NCBI RefSeq assembly: GCF_026213295.1
Contig: NC_079415.1
Coordinates: forward strand, 27,338,345 to 27,402,344
DNA length: 64,000 bases
Reading direction: 5' to 3'
From: Gadus chalcogrammus
Lineage: Eukaryota; Chordata; Actinopteri; Gadiformes; Gadidae
Shown: one piece after another, positions 1 to 11,013 of the stretch
How the letters are laid out: each line of letters begins with the position of its first letter
Position numbering within the stretch: the first letter of the stretch is position 1
The notes under the pieces: generated by a model
Seen by the model: the letters and a program-made list of their open reading frames with translations, nothing else
Database searches by the model: none
What the model was told of the DNA's origin: nothing
Program-made: the position numbers and the translations under genes

Positions 1-182
1 ACACAAACCCACACACATACACATGTATAGATACAAGACCTTTAGCTCCTGTAGTGTCTTATCAACAGCAGCTTTAACATTTTCATGGCAGTCAATAGCA
101 TTAACACATCCATGGTTTGGTTCCCCAACTGGTTTGAGCTGAATAAATAGTGGATCATTTGTAAGTATTTTTCTTGTTCCAG

Positions 183-264
183 GGCTCTGTTGCATCACCG
201 CCTGCTCCATCTACGCTCACAGGATCGCCACAGACTTCTTTGATCCTCTCTTCATTGCACAGAA
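183..264 (+). CDS. cldn10: claudin-10-like internal exon (extracellular loop 2 side)
   Basis: This 82 bp exon lies between a TTCCAG acceptor and an AA|GTAAAT donor. It reads CCITACSIYAHRIATDFFDP then LFIAQK. The FFDP-LF-QK stretch is typical of the second extracellular loop of claudin-10/15-type tight-junction proteins, four-TM proteins that form paracellular barriers or ion pores. The phase (2 bases in, 2 bases out) matches the next exon at 482. CLDN10 is the neighbour of ABCC4 on human 13q32, which supports the call. Upstream exons lie off the left edge. Paralog identity among fish claudin-10 copies is uncertain. Confidence 0.8.
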
Positions 265-481
265 GTAAATATTTGCCAATTATTATGACAAAGTATTGCT
301 ATTTGTGTTAATTGTCTTCTTTTTGAACGTGATTGTATTTGTTTAGTTTGTTATTATTTGTTTTCGTTGTGATACAATCAACATCATTATTATAATCATC
401 ATTGTCATTACCGTCACTGTTTCCATTAGCATTAGCGATGCCGTTAGCGTGATGATGCATTGGGCTGTGGTCCCTGTGCAG

Positions 482-586
482 GTTTGAGCTGGGCGGCGCG
501 CTCTTCATCGGCTGGGCCGGCTCCGTGCTGTGTGTCCTGGGAGGCCTGGTCTTCTGTCTGTCCCTGTCGGAAGGCTTCACAGTCAG
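482..586 (+). CDS. cldn10: claudin-10-like internal exon (fourth membrane segment)
   Basis: This exon follows a TGTGCAG acceptor. It completes the split Lys codon of the preceding exon and reads FELGGALFIGWAGSVLCVLG then GLVFCLSLSEGFTV. The ELG-ALFIGWA-S motif and hydrophobic stretch are the fourth transmembrane segment of claudins. The best donor is AG|GCAAGC, a GC-AG intron; no GT donor keeps the frame nearby. The C-terminal cytoplasmic exon, normally ending in a PDZ-binding Tyr-Val, was not found downstream, where transposons take over. It may lie outside the window or be lost. Confidence 0.78.
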
Positions 587-1253
587 GCAAGCTCAATCAA
601 TCACTAATCAGTAGATCGGTCAATCAGTCAATCGGACAATAAATGACTCAAATAAGGATTTTAATGATATTTGTTTAAGCCTTTTGTCCCCTCCAAGGCT
701 CTTGGGATTGTTTCAAGGGTCATTCTTGGGAGATTTTACTGCATGAATACAATATAGGGAATCACTCTTATTGCCCTTTGAGGCAGGCCTTTGTTTAAAG
801 AGCGCTGTGGTTCCAGTCAGGGAAAAGCTGTGCAGTGACCCCCAGACCAACTCTGACCCCGAGGAGAGACGTGGTTCCTGGGGTGAACAGCATGATTTTC
901 TTTTTAATATCCATTATGACATGACTGTTGTCTTTGTTTCAGTTAAATAACAACCGCAATTATCTATGTGAATGTCACCTTGGCAGCGAGGGCAAGAGAA
1001 CCACTGCGGACAGAACACAGTTTGCTGTCAGGGTAGAAAATTATGGAAGTAGAATTTAAAAGAATTAATACCAGTAGTAGTATTTTAACCATTTAATTAT
1101 ATTTGTACTTTCATTGATTTATAAATAGCATATTAACGCTTGATAGCGGGACATCCTCAGCGCAGTTCGTCAAGGCAAAGGTTTCACTTGTTTGTACGTT
1201 CATCTCAATTTGAATCACTATTTATTGTCGACCATGCGACACCACAAGGTGTA

Positions 1254-1257
<4 letters not shown>
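587..1257. other. intron/flank after claudin exon, no gene seen
   Basis: AT-rich sequence. I see no exon with a convincing acceptor, reading frame and donor, and no recognisable repeat end. Confidence 0.4.

Positions 1258-1304
<47 letters not shown>
1258..1304. repeat. (CA)n microsatellite
   Basis: An uninterrupted CA dinucleotide run directly left of the 8 bp target duplication of the hAT element at 1315. Confidence 0.95.
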
Positions 1305-1306
<2 letters not shown>

Positions 1307-1927
1307 ATACATACTAGGGATGCAAACAATTAATCGATTATCGATTAATTGTCGATAAGAGATTACTCGATTAAAATAAATTACTTGCAATTAATCGCAT
1401 TTTAACCCGTAATTCCCCAACCGTCCACGTGAGGGCGCACTTGACGCCAGACGTACTTGACGCACACGCGGGAACACAAGCGGGAACACAAGCAAAGCAG
1501 GGCCGTGTTCCAATACCCGTGCTTCCATGAATATACTTAAAGGAAGTATACTATCCGCACTGGCTACTACGTACATTTTTCAGATGCGAGTGCTGTTCCA
1601 AATCGAGTACTCCGTGGTGCACTAACCGGAAATTACGATCACGACTGCCGCCGTGGCTCCTCCCCCGCAATAAACATCCCGCTTTGAACGGTGAACTCTT
1701 TACGCCTAGCAGCTATAAAAACTATAAAAACTACAAAATGACTATATTAATGCAGGCTATGTGGAAAATGCGCCGACTTTGGCTCAGCCTGGCTCCGCCT
1801 CTTCTGCTACGTAGTTAAGAAGGCTGCCGTTGAGTACGGGGAGTGTCCTTCGATCCACACTTCACGATTAGCCCGTTTTGAGTACGGCATCCGGGTCCTT
1901 GAAGTATACTTCTTTTCGCCGGATCTG

Positions 1928-2854
1928 GGGCCGTATTCACAAAGGATCTTAGGGCTAAAAGTAGGTCCTAACTGGCGAATTTAGGAGTAACTCCTAAAAA
2001 TAATGGGCGTGTCACTCTTAAATTTAGGACTCCTAACTTTTTTCACTAAGAGCAATTCATAAAGTATTTTAGGACTAAAAGTAGCACCTAAGTCTAGGAG
2101 AGCTTAAAAGTCCTCAAGAGGACTCCTAACTCAGTAAGACCTATTCACAAAGAATCTTAAAATGCCTGCGAGACGACATGTTAGGGTATTCAAATTATTG
2201 TGGAGTTAATGCGCGATGCAATAACATCCCCGACTAACAGGAATAATCCGATTAGTCCCGAAATAAAATGTTATAAAAATTATAAGTTATAAAAAAATAT
2301 ATATAACTTATAAAAAATAAAAATAATTGCGCCATCAAAAGACGAGGACGTGTTCGTCAATAGGAAGAAAGTGCATTCCATCAACACGCAGGTTGTTTTT
2401 GATGCAAATTTTAACATAGCCTACTGGATGTTGTTGCAAAGTGGCCTGGATCTTCAGCTACCCATGATTCGCGCATTTTAATGGTGAGCGGTCTGAGGCA
2501 GCTTTTTGAGATGTACCAGTTGGGTGTCACTTGCTGGGTGACAGTGACTATCCATGCAAGACGTGGCTCTAGACACCCTACCTTAATCCACAACCGGGAG
2601 CACAGTTAAAGTGTAACATGTAAGTGATTACGCAGATTACGCTGAGTCCTATGCGTAAAACACATCGTATTGGCTCTTTGCGAGCACACAAACATACACG
2701 AAATGTTGCGGAGAGAGGAATTGGGCAGATGAAACGTCGGTTTCATGTCCTCCACGGCGAAATACGCCTCACCCCAGAGAGGGCAAGCACAGTAATCACT
2801 GTATGTGCCATTCTACACAACCTTTGCAAGCGGAGGAACATTCCACAGCCAGAC

Positions 2855-2885
<31 letters not shown>

Positions 2886-3439
2886 GCGGAACATTACAAG
2901 GAATTTGGCCGTGTGGAACCAAGTGGACAGGCATTTAGGGATCACTTTGAAAACACATTTTAGGTAAACACCTTGGCACAAATCAGTCAACACTTGGGTA
3001 GTTCGTAACATTTATTTTATTTTAGATTTTACGTATTTTTATTGTTTGCTTTCTCTCTCTCTTGAACGTGCAGGCTACAACGTCATTATCGTGGTCTGCA
3101 CAAAATGGTCATCATGCGTGTATTCTGCTAACTGCACTATAACTACTTAATAGGAATTCATTTCTAGCCTAGGCTATTTCCTTGTTTTTCGGTGATTCAG
3201 TGGGCTCGTCTGAACAACCAATCACCGAACTGACCGCTTCTAAACTCGTGCACGAGAATTGACGTAATCCATAGCAACGGCGCGTCACTCTTAGTTCACT
3301 CTTTGTGATTTATCCTTAGTAAGAGTAGGTCTCAGCGGCTTTGTGAATAACTTTTAAGAAAAAACTCCTACGTAAAATGTTTTAGCGCGAGTTAGGAGCA
3401 CTCCTAGCGGTAAGATAAAATGCTTTGTGAATACGGCCC
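1928..3439 (+). mobile_element. PIF/Harbinger element, innermost of three
   Basis: The ends are GGGCCGTATTCACAAAG and CTTTGTGAATACGGCCC, with direct CTG duplications at 1925-1927 and 3440-3442. The subterminal regions repeat TTAGGA/CTCCTA motifs on both sides. It retains a fragment of the transposase (2624-2938). Terminal sequence and 3 bp duplication agree with PIF/Harbinger. Confidence 0.8.
2624..2938 (+). pseudogene. HARBI1-like transposase C-terminal remnant
   Basis: The open stretch contains RNVAERGIGQMKRRFHVLHG and later VCAILHNLC. These are the conserved Glu-containing helix and the AILHNL motif of the DDE_Tnp_4 nuclease of PIF/Harbinger transposases. A GAT-repeat gives a run of about 11 Asp after residue 75. 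The upstream catalytic Asp regions are missing, so it is a fragment and cannot be functional alone. Confidence 0.75.
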
Positions 3440-3811
3440 CTGAATTGGAGTACTGCGTACTCAAATTTTGGCTAGTAAGTACGGACAGTACGGGTATTGG
3501 AACACGGCAGGACGGAGTGCAGTATGGAGCCACTTTAAGTTGGTTAATGACGACAAAGACGCCAAATGCACAATATGTGGAAGTATTCTAAAGTACAACA
3601 ACTAAACGACTTTGTTGAATTACCACCTAAATGTGTCACATTCAGAAGGAAATTCAGCTTCTCAGAAGAATTGCCGCTTATCAATTAATCGATCATCGAT
3701 CGATAAGATGAAACAACTATCGATTAATGAATTACTCGATAATTTGCATCCCTAATACATACATATATATACACACGCACAGCCCCATGTCCACCATGCT
3801 ACACAACGAGA

Positions 3812-3812
<1 letters not shown>

Positions 3813-3885
<73 letters not shown>

Positions 3886-3905
3886 AGCCCCATATACACA
3901 CACAC

Positions 3906-3943
<38 letters not shown>
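3813..3943. repeat. (CA)n and (TA)n microsatellites
   Basis: A CA array runs 3813-3881 and a TA array 3907-3943, separated by 25 bp of non-repeat sequence. Confidence 0.95.
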
Positions 3944-3947
<4 letters not shown>

Positions 3948-3948
<1 letters not shown>

Positions 3949-4096
3949 AGCAATAGATCACGCCAGGCTGTGGTATGTGCTCATTATACCACTGTTAAGG
4001 GGCGTTGTCCGGCCCCGACGCGCAGCGGAGGGCTGGCGACCCCCTTCACAGTGGTATAATGAGCACACGCCACTGACTGAAGTGATCTATTGCTTT
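3948..4096. repeat. imperfect 148 bp palindrome
   Basis: The left arm AAGCAATAGATCAC and later TGTGCTCATTATACCACTG are mirrored by CAGTGGTATAATGAGCACA and GTGATCTATTGCTT. The arms contain GCTCATTATAC, which recurs at 15234 and 22213, so the palindrome is probably part of the same repeat family. Confidence 0.65.
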
Positions 4097-5049
4097 TATA
4101 CAACGGTTACTGTTATGGCGAAACGAAAGTCAGACACACTACATTTAAAAATAAACCAAGAAAGCAGAGGTGGGGGTAAGTCATTCATGTGCAAGTCACA
4201 AGCAAGTCTCAAGTCATAACCTTCAAGTCTCAAGCAAGTCCCAAGTCACTGTGGTGAGAATCAAGCATGTCACAAGTCAAGTCATTGCTCAGGTCAAGCA
4301 AGTCACAAGTCAAGTCATACAAAAATCGGATGATTTAACCCAGTTTCCACATTTAAAAATCGGTAAAGAGAGTGGTTCATAAGTTGAGTTTTATTTCAAC
4401 ATTAACAATAACAATGTCTTAACAATAACAATAACTCACACTATTCAAAACATTCCAAAACCATTATGTGCATAGTTTGAAAATGTTTTTTATGATCATT
4501 ACCTCCAACCTATGAACAGAATCAAATAGAACCTCTAGGTAGCTGTATACGACAACAGTTCAAGTCAATCACTCAATCTCCCTACATGTTGTAGAATATT
4601 ATTTGCAACACATGGCATCAGACATGAAAAAAAGAATATTTCAAAAGTAATATCACATACACATACTGTAGGAAGGGGAAATAGTAATACAAAGATCCCA
4701 GGACACTTATCGCAAAGAGTAGGGGTTTCCCCGGTGTCCTGGCCCAACCAGGCTCATTCAATCTGGCCCCCTAATAATCCTCCTGTACAATTGGCTGACT
4801 CATCAATTCCCTCACTCTCCACCTCAAGCTGGTGTGTGGTGAGCATTCTGGCGCAGATTGGCTGCCGTGCATCACCCAAGTGGGTGCTACACACTGGTGG
4901 TGGTGAGTTAGGTCCCCCCCTTCTGTAAGCGTCTTTGGGTCATTGAAAAGCGCTATATAAATATAATGAATTATTATTATTATTTACACAAGCCTGAAAA
5001 CTGGTAGCAATCTTGCTGCCTCGCAACATACATCGAATTACAATGCATT

Positions 5050-6258
5050 TGTTACGGGTCCCAGGATTGGGTGCCACGGCAACAATAAAGAAATCTGTAA
5101 TGTACAGAAAATGGTGAGAAACAATGAAGACACGACTGCTCAGTTCGTCATCCAAGTTGCGTCTCTATTCAAATTCACAAATAAAATACAAACATTTCTC
5201 TGAGTGTCTCTTGTTCAGTCTTCAACTGTTTAAGTACATCAAATATTAACTACATCATACATCCTATTCTAATTCACATTCATGTTATAGCTCGTGCACA
5301 TTCAATATTCTCCATTAGTCCACTTGACTCTACTTGAGCAACATACTCATTTACATTCACCTGTTTAAGTGAGTTAAAGCATTAATAATAATATAGTGCA
5401 ATAAACAGCATTAATCCACTGTACTTGAATGCAACATGTTGTTGGCAATCATTCTCGATTCACACACACTTAAATAACACATAAGTATTACTCAGAGAAA
5501 GCTAAACGTTTTCAATACAAAGTTAACCAAGTTGTGACTGGATGTAACAGTAACATTTTTATCTTTAACCAGTATGCATTAATATAAACATTCTTTCAAA
5601 CTTGTATGTCTGTAACCATGAACCTTTAACATTTATTCATATTCCCATTTGAACTGTAGTGTAAAGGAGACCACAAATAAAACTAACACTGTGCAAAGTG
5701 CTGACAAAAACCCTTACATTTCGCGGAACGCCCGCAAGGCAATACACAGGGTGAACAATAAACCCATAATCGGCGGGAACTGCCGTTTCGCGCCTTCCGG
5801 TATTTACCCCTGCCATTGTACTCAACGGCGGTATTTTAAAGTCTCTTAAGTTCGCTAAAAACACAACAAAACATGACCCGAACTTCTTTAACAGTTATAC
5901 ATATAAAGCAAGGCTTTAGAAGGTTGACATTTTATAGTTTGAACCAACTACTGACCTGTAATGTACAGAAAATGGTGAGAAACAATGAAGACACGACTGC
6001 TCAGTTCGTCATCCAAGTTGCGTCTGAGGACGCGGGAGGAAGTGCTCCCGTCTGACGACAACCCGGAACGCAACTACTTCAGTGTCAACAGTTCCACCTG
6101 GGTGCTGCTTAGATTTTAAGTTCCTCTCAACAGTAATTATGAGGAATAAATGAATGCACTGGTCTCATACATTTATAAAAATCGTTTCAAGCCCTTAAAT
6201 TCAGAGAAAATTACCTTCTGCTAATATAAATCAAATAATCAGTTTTGAGAGTACCACA
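5050..6258 (-). repeat. Gypsy 3' LTR (left copy)
   Basis: 1209 bp. It carries 48 bp (5965-6012) absent from the other LTR and identical in sequence to 5104-5151 of the same LTR. Confidence 0.92.
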
Positions 6259-6282
6259 TACTCCCCCACAAACAAAAGTGGC
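6259..6282 (-). other. polypurine tract of the Gypsy element
   Basis: On the minus strand, TTTGTTTGTGGGGGAGTA lies directly against the 3' LTR, the usual plus-strand primer position. Confidence 0.7.
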
Positions 6283-6457
6283 TCCCGACACTTGCTTCTA
6301 ACAGCTCAACTTAAAATGTTCACCCTTGTTTTATCTCTTTTTGTTATTAAAGCTTAATAAACTCAACAGTGTACAAAAAAAACAAGCACAAAAATATATT
6401 GTACACCCAAAATCTGAAGTGGTGTAAGTAATGTTGTAAGTGTGCAATGTTTACTCA

Positions 6458-9400
6458 TCAATAGCAGTGTATAGGGTAATAAACTGGCATGTATGGAGGA
6501 AGGATAATGGGTAGGGGTTGGAATGGATGGAAGTATGGCTGTGGGTACTGATGAGTGTAAACTGTGGGCTGTGTCTGTATTGCACTCACGATGAGACGTG
6601 GCTGGTATGTCGGTTGACCAAGGGCTGTATAGGTGAGCATCTGGCCAGGGTGTCTTTCTCTGGTAGACCTCCTTAGTGCAGGCTGAGCGTCAAGCTGAAT
6701 GTCTTGAATATCTCTGTCTGGACTGTGAACCTGAGCCAGCTCCTGTTCCTGGTAAGGCTGGGGTTCCTCAGCACAAGGCACACTTTCATTTTGTCTTTCA
6801 TGTTCTTCCTCACTGTTACTTTCTCTTTCAGGTGCAGGCTCAACATGAACTGTTTCCTCGAGGTAAGTTCCAATCTGTTCGGTATTGTGTTGTGTTTCAC
6901 AGGTAACAGTTTGATGAGGTAATGGATTTGCGATCCTTGGCACTTCCCTTGCTATCCGCAGCCAATATCTTGGTTGATCGTCTTCGTCGTCTGATCCACT
7001 TGAGTCATCATTCTGTGTCTGTTCGATTTTTCTTGTGGGTTTGGTTGACTTTCCATTTCCCCTTTGTGACTTGGCAGGTGCATTTGTGACTGGTGGCTCT
7101 ACAGGTAAGTCATTCACTTGGAGCAACAAGTTTCGGTGGAGAGTGCGAGTGGGACGGTTTCCTGTCTCAGGACTCACCTTATAGACTGGGTTTTCACCGA
7201 GCTGTTCTTGTACAATATAGATTGTCTTTTCCCAGTAGGGTGTCAGTTTGCATGGACCTCCTCTTATAGAAACGTTGCGAACGAGAACCCTGTCTCCTGG
7301 CTGTAGAGTGACGCCTCTGTTTTTCCTGTCATAATATTGTTTGCCTTTTGCACTTGATTGTTGGCTATTGGTGCTGGCTATTTTGTATGCTTCGATCATT
7401 TTCTCTGCCCACTTTTCCGCATAGCTACTTGCTGTGTTTTCTTCTTTCTCTGTTACCAAACCGAACAGAAGGTCAACAGGAAGACGTGGATGATGACCAT
7501 ATAACAGGTAGTATGGGGAATAGCCTGTTGCCTCATGCTTGGTACAATTGTATGCATGGATGATATGAGGCAGGTGGTCCTTCCAGCTTTCTCTCTCTTT
7601 CTCGCCCAAAGTTCGGAGCATTTGTAACAGAGTCCGGTTGAACCTCCCTGCGGGATTACCTTGGGGATGGTAAGGGGATGTTCTTGAATGGTTCACGCCT
7701 GCGAACTGTCTGAGGGCTCTGAACAGTTCATTTTCGAACTCCCGGCCTTGATCATGGTGGAGTTTGGCCGGGTATCCGAACCGAGGGACAAAGTCATTGA
7801 AAATCCTGTCAGCAGCTGTTTTGCCGGCCTTGTTTTTGGTAGGGTATGCCTGGGCAAACCGGGTAAAGTGGTCGACCACCACCAGGATATTTTCGTATCC
7901 ACCACGGCTGGTTTCAAGGTGGAGAAAGTCAATACAGACTAGTTTGAGGGGTGAGCTGGATGTTATACTGCCCATCGGCGCCCGGTCATGTACAGCTGGC
8001 TTCTTTTGTTTAATACAACGACACTTCCTGGTGATGTACTCCTCAATATCATTTTTCATGTATGGCCAATAGAATCTCTCTCTTGCGAGGCTCAAAACTC
8101 GCTCTACACCAACATGTCCCATATTGTCGTGCAGGTAGGTTAGGGCTGTCTGTTTATAAGTGGCTGGCAAGACTAGCTGTTTACGACCAAGAGTTTTCCT
8201 ATACAGGATGTCATTTTCCACGTGCAGTCTGCTCCACTCTCTTGAGAGTTTTCTTGTGGATTTGTCCATTGCTCTGCGTCCCACTTCCGTCAATTCACTG
8301 TTTTTCTCCTTTAATTCCAAGATTTTCCCAATGACTGGGTCTTTTTTCTGTTCACTTGACAGTTTATGGTGGTCAATTGTTGGGAAAGGTTCTGTGTAAG
8401 TTTGCTGTTGAGATGAGATGTTAAGGGCCGCCACCCATGCTACTTCTCCATGCTGGGCTGTCCTGCTGCCTTCCCAGGTGGCGCACACTGCCTCCTCTGA
8501 CAATTTATCAGAACACTGACTCATGTAGGCATTGATGTCAAGGGGACAGCGGGATAGGATGTCTGCAACAACATTCAATTTCCCTGGTTTGTACCTTATT
8601 TCAAAGTCAAAGTCTGCAAGCTCCCCTACCCAGCGATGGCCCACTGCATTAAGCTTAGCTGTGCTCATCATGTAGGTCAAGGGATTATTATCGGTGTAGA
8701 CAATGAAATGGGGAGAATAAAACAGGTAATCCCTGAACTTTTCACATACTGCCCACTTCAAAGCCAAAAACTCGAGCTTGCCACTGTGAAGATGGTAATT
8801 TTGCTCCGCTGGTGTCAGTGTGTGGGACCCATAGCCGATCACTCTCATTTTCCCATCCTGATTTTGGTAGAGGACCGCCCCAAGGCCCTGTTGGGAGGCA
8901 TCAGTGTGGAGTATGAAGGGCTGATTGAAATCTGGGTAACCCAGTACTGGTGGGTTTGTAAGGATGTTTATCAGGCGTTCAAGGATCTGCTGGTGCTCAC
9001 TGTTCCACTTCACTGGGGTGCGTGAATGTAGTTGAGGGCCCTGTGGTTTTCCCCTTGCAGGCTTGGGTTCTGGTGGACTTTTTTTTATCTGAAGTAGCTC
9101 ATATAGGGGCCTGGCTATCCGTGAGAAGTCTTGTACGTATGTTCGGTAATAGCTCAGAAAACCTAACAGTCTCCTTACATCCCCCACTGTTCTCAGAGTT
9201 TTCTCCTTCAAGGCCTGCACTGCTTCCACATCTTTCGGATCCACCCTCACCCCATCTGCAGACACCAGCCGACCCACATACCTGACCTCTTTGCGAAACA
9301 GTTCACACTTTTCAGGTCTTAACTTTACTCCATGGCGCTGCAGAGCTCGAAGTACATTGCGCAGTACCTCAACATGCTGTTCGAAGGACTTTGAAAAACA

Positions 9401-10882
9401 GAGGACGTCGTCTAGATAAGGGATGCAACATTCATCCCTCAGCGTGTCAAGCATCTCCTCCATGCTTCTTTGAAAAGATGCTGGGGCATTTGACAAACCG
9501 AAGGGTATTCTAACCCATTCGTAAAAACCCCAAGGGGTTGTGAAGGCGGTTATGTGTCTGGACCCCTCTGCAATGAAGCCTTGGTGGTAGGCTTTGCCCT
9601 GGTCTAGGATGGAAAACCAGCCATAGCCACCAAGTGAGTCGATTAAGTCCTGTATCCGGGGAAGAGGATGTTTGTCGGGTACTGTCTTTTGGTTGAGCAG
9701 TCGATAGTCGATACAAAGGCGCAGTGATCCATCCTTTTTCCTGACACAAACAATAGGTGCGGCATAGGGTGAGTGTGATTTCACGATCCATCCTTTCACA
9801 ATCAAATCTTGGATGTACTCTTTCACTTCCTTGTACAGTGGTTTTGGGATGGAAGCATAAGACCTCTGAACAGGGATGTCGTCTTTAAGCCTGATTGACA
9901 TCTGAAGAGAGGGGATACACCCTATGTCTTCGCCGTCGTGGGCGAATGCTGCAGACTCCTCGCGCAACATTTCCTCAACCATTCGCTGCTGTTCAAGGTC
10001 AAGATGACTGAGGTCAACAGGTGGTCGCCAGGGCTCAGTCGGGGGGGTTTCACAGGTGGTAACATTGTGGACTTCAGCCCTAACTGTTGTACCCTGTGGT
10101 TTCTCAACCTGTTGTGTCTCTGTCTTATCCGTTTCAATGACTTTGGCTACGTGCTGGATGGATCCCAGCTGAGTTCTCTTTGGGAGAATTACTTCATGCT
10201 TAGTGTGGTTAGAAACAGGCACGTTGACAAGAGGCCACCTGCTGTTATTAATTTCCAGTATACCCTCCCCGACACTTAATTGTTCCAAGGGTGTGCTCCC
10301 TTCTGCGGGTTCATAAAGGACAACAGGGTTGGACGTGTCAAAGGCAGGTGGTACTCTGCACCGCACATGCAATGTTTTTCCAGCTGGGATGCTCACATCC
10401 TCTTTACCAACTCTGATCGTGGCCATGCTGTAGTTGGGTGTCTTTTGGCCCTGTATGAAGTTAACCATAACTGCTGCCTGTTCCTCTTCAACACCCAATG
10501 CTTTTTGGAAGAGACCAATAACCATTTCATGTGCATCAGCGGGAGATTCTTGCCCATTCATCATCACTTGGAGAACATTCGCTCCCAATATAGGCTGAGG
10601 GAGGGGAAGCTGGCTGACCAGAAAAGGTGTCTGTATTGAAAGGTTTGGATTGTCATTCCCGGGGAGGTTGACTGTTAGCTCCACCCATCCATCATACGGG
10701 ATTGGTTGTCCATTTGCTGCATACAGAGTGAGGCTTTCCTCTGTGTCAAGAAGCTCATGCAATGGTCGTACTGGGTGATTGGGGATAAATGTCTCTCTCC
10801 AGGGCCGGTCAATCATGCTCACTTGCGAGCCAGAGTCAAAAAGCACTGTTACTGCATAACCGTTGATGAAACATTTGAGCAT
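6458..10882 (-). CDS. pol: Gypsy pol polyprotein (protease, RT, RNase H, integrase)
   Basis: 1474 codons from the first Met, without a stop. Domains in order: aspartic protease DSGSQ (near residue 16); reverse transcriptase with YLDD near residue 488; RNase H with TDAS near 657; integrase zinc-binding HDNMGH with later C-x-C near 915-950; integrase core with Asp in CIDFL (about 980) and Asp in HHDQGRE (about 1044); a GPY/F-like region near 1180; and an acidic tail of about 200 residues. At about 1079, where the family has its catalytic Glu just before RFNRT, the codon at 7646-7648 encodes Gly. The frame stays open upstream of the Met, past the gag stop at 11014, in the -1 frame relative to gag. 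Translation by -1 frameshifting is therefore plausible. An inactive integrase is inferred, not tested. Confidence 0.93.
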   Translation of the reverse strand: MLKCFINGYAVTVLFDSGSQVSMIDRPWRETFIPNHPVRPLHELLDTEESLTLYAANGQPIPYDGWVELTVNLPGNDNPNLSIQTPFLVSQLPLPQPILGANVLQVMMNGQESPADAHEMVIGLFQKALGVEEEQAAVMVNFIQGQKTPNYSMATIRVGKEDVSIPAGKTLHVRCRVPPAFDTSNPVVLYEPAEGSTPLEQLSVGEGILEINNSRWPLVNVPVSNHTKHEVILPKRTQLGSIQHVAKVIETDKTETQQVEKPQGTTVRAEVHNVTTCETPPTEPWRPPVDLSHLDLEQQRMVEEMLREESAAFAHDGEDIGCIPSLQMSIRLKDDIPVQRSYASIPKPLYKEVKEYIQDLIVKGWIVKSHSPYAAPIVCVRKKDGSLRLCIDYRLLNQKTVPDKHPLPRIQDLIDSLGGYGWFSILDQGKAYHQGFIAEGSRHITAFTTPWGFYEWVRIPFGLSNAPASFQRSMEEMLDTLRDECCIPYLDDVLCFSKSFEQHVEVLRNVLRALQRHGVKLRPEKCELFRKEVRYVGRLVSADGVRVDPKDVEAVQALKEKTLRTVGDVRRLLGFLSYYRTYVQDFSRIARPLYELLQIKKSPPEPKPARGKPQGPQLHSRTPVKWNSEHQQILERLINILTNPPVLGYPDFNQPFILHTDASQQGLGAVLYQNQDGKMRVIGYGSHTLTPAEQNYHLHSGKLEFLALKWAVCEKFRDYLFYSPHFIVYTDNNPLTYMMSTAKLNAVGHRWVGELADFDFEIRYKPGKLNVVADILSRCPLDINAYMSQCSDKLSEEAVCATWEGSRTAQHGEVAWVAALNISSQQQTYTEPFPTIDHHKLSSEQKKDPVIGKILELKEKNSELTEVGRRAMDKSTRKLSREWSRLHVENDILYRKTLGRKQLVLPATYKQTALTYLHDNMGHVGVERVLSLARERFYWPYMKNDIEEYITRKCRCIKQKKPAVHDRAPMGSITSSSPLKLVCIDFLHLETSRGGYENILVVVDHFTRFAQAYPTKNKAGKTAADRIFNDFVPRFGYPAKLHHDQGREFENELFRALRQFAGVNHSRTSPYHPQGNPAGRFNRTLLQMLRTLGEKERESWKDHLPHIIHAYNCTKHEATGYSPYYLLYGHHPRLPVDLLFGLVTEKEENTASSYAEKWAEKMIEAYKIASTNSQQSSAKGKQYYDRKNRGVTLQPGDRVLVRNVSIRGGPCKLTPYWEKTIYIVQEQLGENPVYKVSPETGNRPTRTLHRNLLLQVNDLPVEPPVTNAPAKSQRGNGKSTKPTRKIEQTQNDDSSGSDDEDDQPRYWLRIAREVPRIANPLPHQTVTCETQHNTEQIGTYLEETVHVEPAPERESNSEEEHERQNESVPCAEEPQPYQEQELAQVHSPDRDIQDIQLDAQPALRRSTRERHPGQMLTYTALGQPTYQPRLIVSAIQTQPTVYTHQYPQPYFHPFQPLPIILPPYMPVYYPIHCY

Positions 10883-11013
10883 GCTCTTTCTACCAACCAG
10901 CGGTGCTGTGAGAATGGCATCTTCAGGGGTTACTGGTGTCTCTCGAGAGTAGCGATCACAAGCTCTTTTACGATTTATATCTTTTTTTTGGCGTTGCTGC
11001 TTCAGTGTGGAAG

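Larger units (their letters stand above)
1502..3508. mobile_element. TIR element nested in the hAT (3 bp duplication)
   Basis: The inverted ends are GCCGTGTTCCAATACCCGT and ACGGGTATTGGAACACGGC. They are flanked by a direct AGG at 1499-1501 and 3509-3511. No coding capacity belongs to this layer alone. The 3 bp duplication suggests a PIF/Harbinger-like MITE, but superfamily is inferred only from that. Confidence 0.7.
1315..3754 (+). mobile_element. hAT-type DNA transposon carrying two nested elements
   Basis: The ends are TAGGGATGCAAA and TTTGCATCCCTA (perfect 12 bp inverted repeats), followed inward by ATCGATTA-rich sequence on both sides. Perfect 8 bp target duplications ATACATAC lie at 1307-1314 and 3755-3762, the hallmark length for hAT. 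The right interior (about 3522-3662, + strand) encodes a decayed BED-type zinc finger with residues VWSHFKLVNDDKDAKCTICG then a stop and a later H-x4-H, as in hAT transposases. The interior is split by the elements at 1502-3508 and 1928-3439. Confidence 0.85.

Noticed and set aside
817..842. Possible terminal claudin exon after TTCCAG at 816
   Set aside because: It would add only about seven residues before TGA and lacks the Tyr-Val end; not convincing.
6458..7100. Envelope-like domain after the Gypsy integrase
   Set aside because: The tail is acidic and Gln/Pro-rich with no signal peptide or membrane anchor, and it is in frame with pol.
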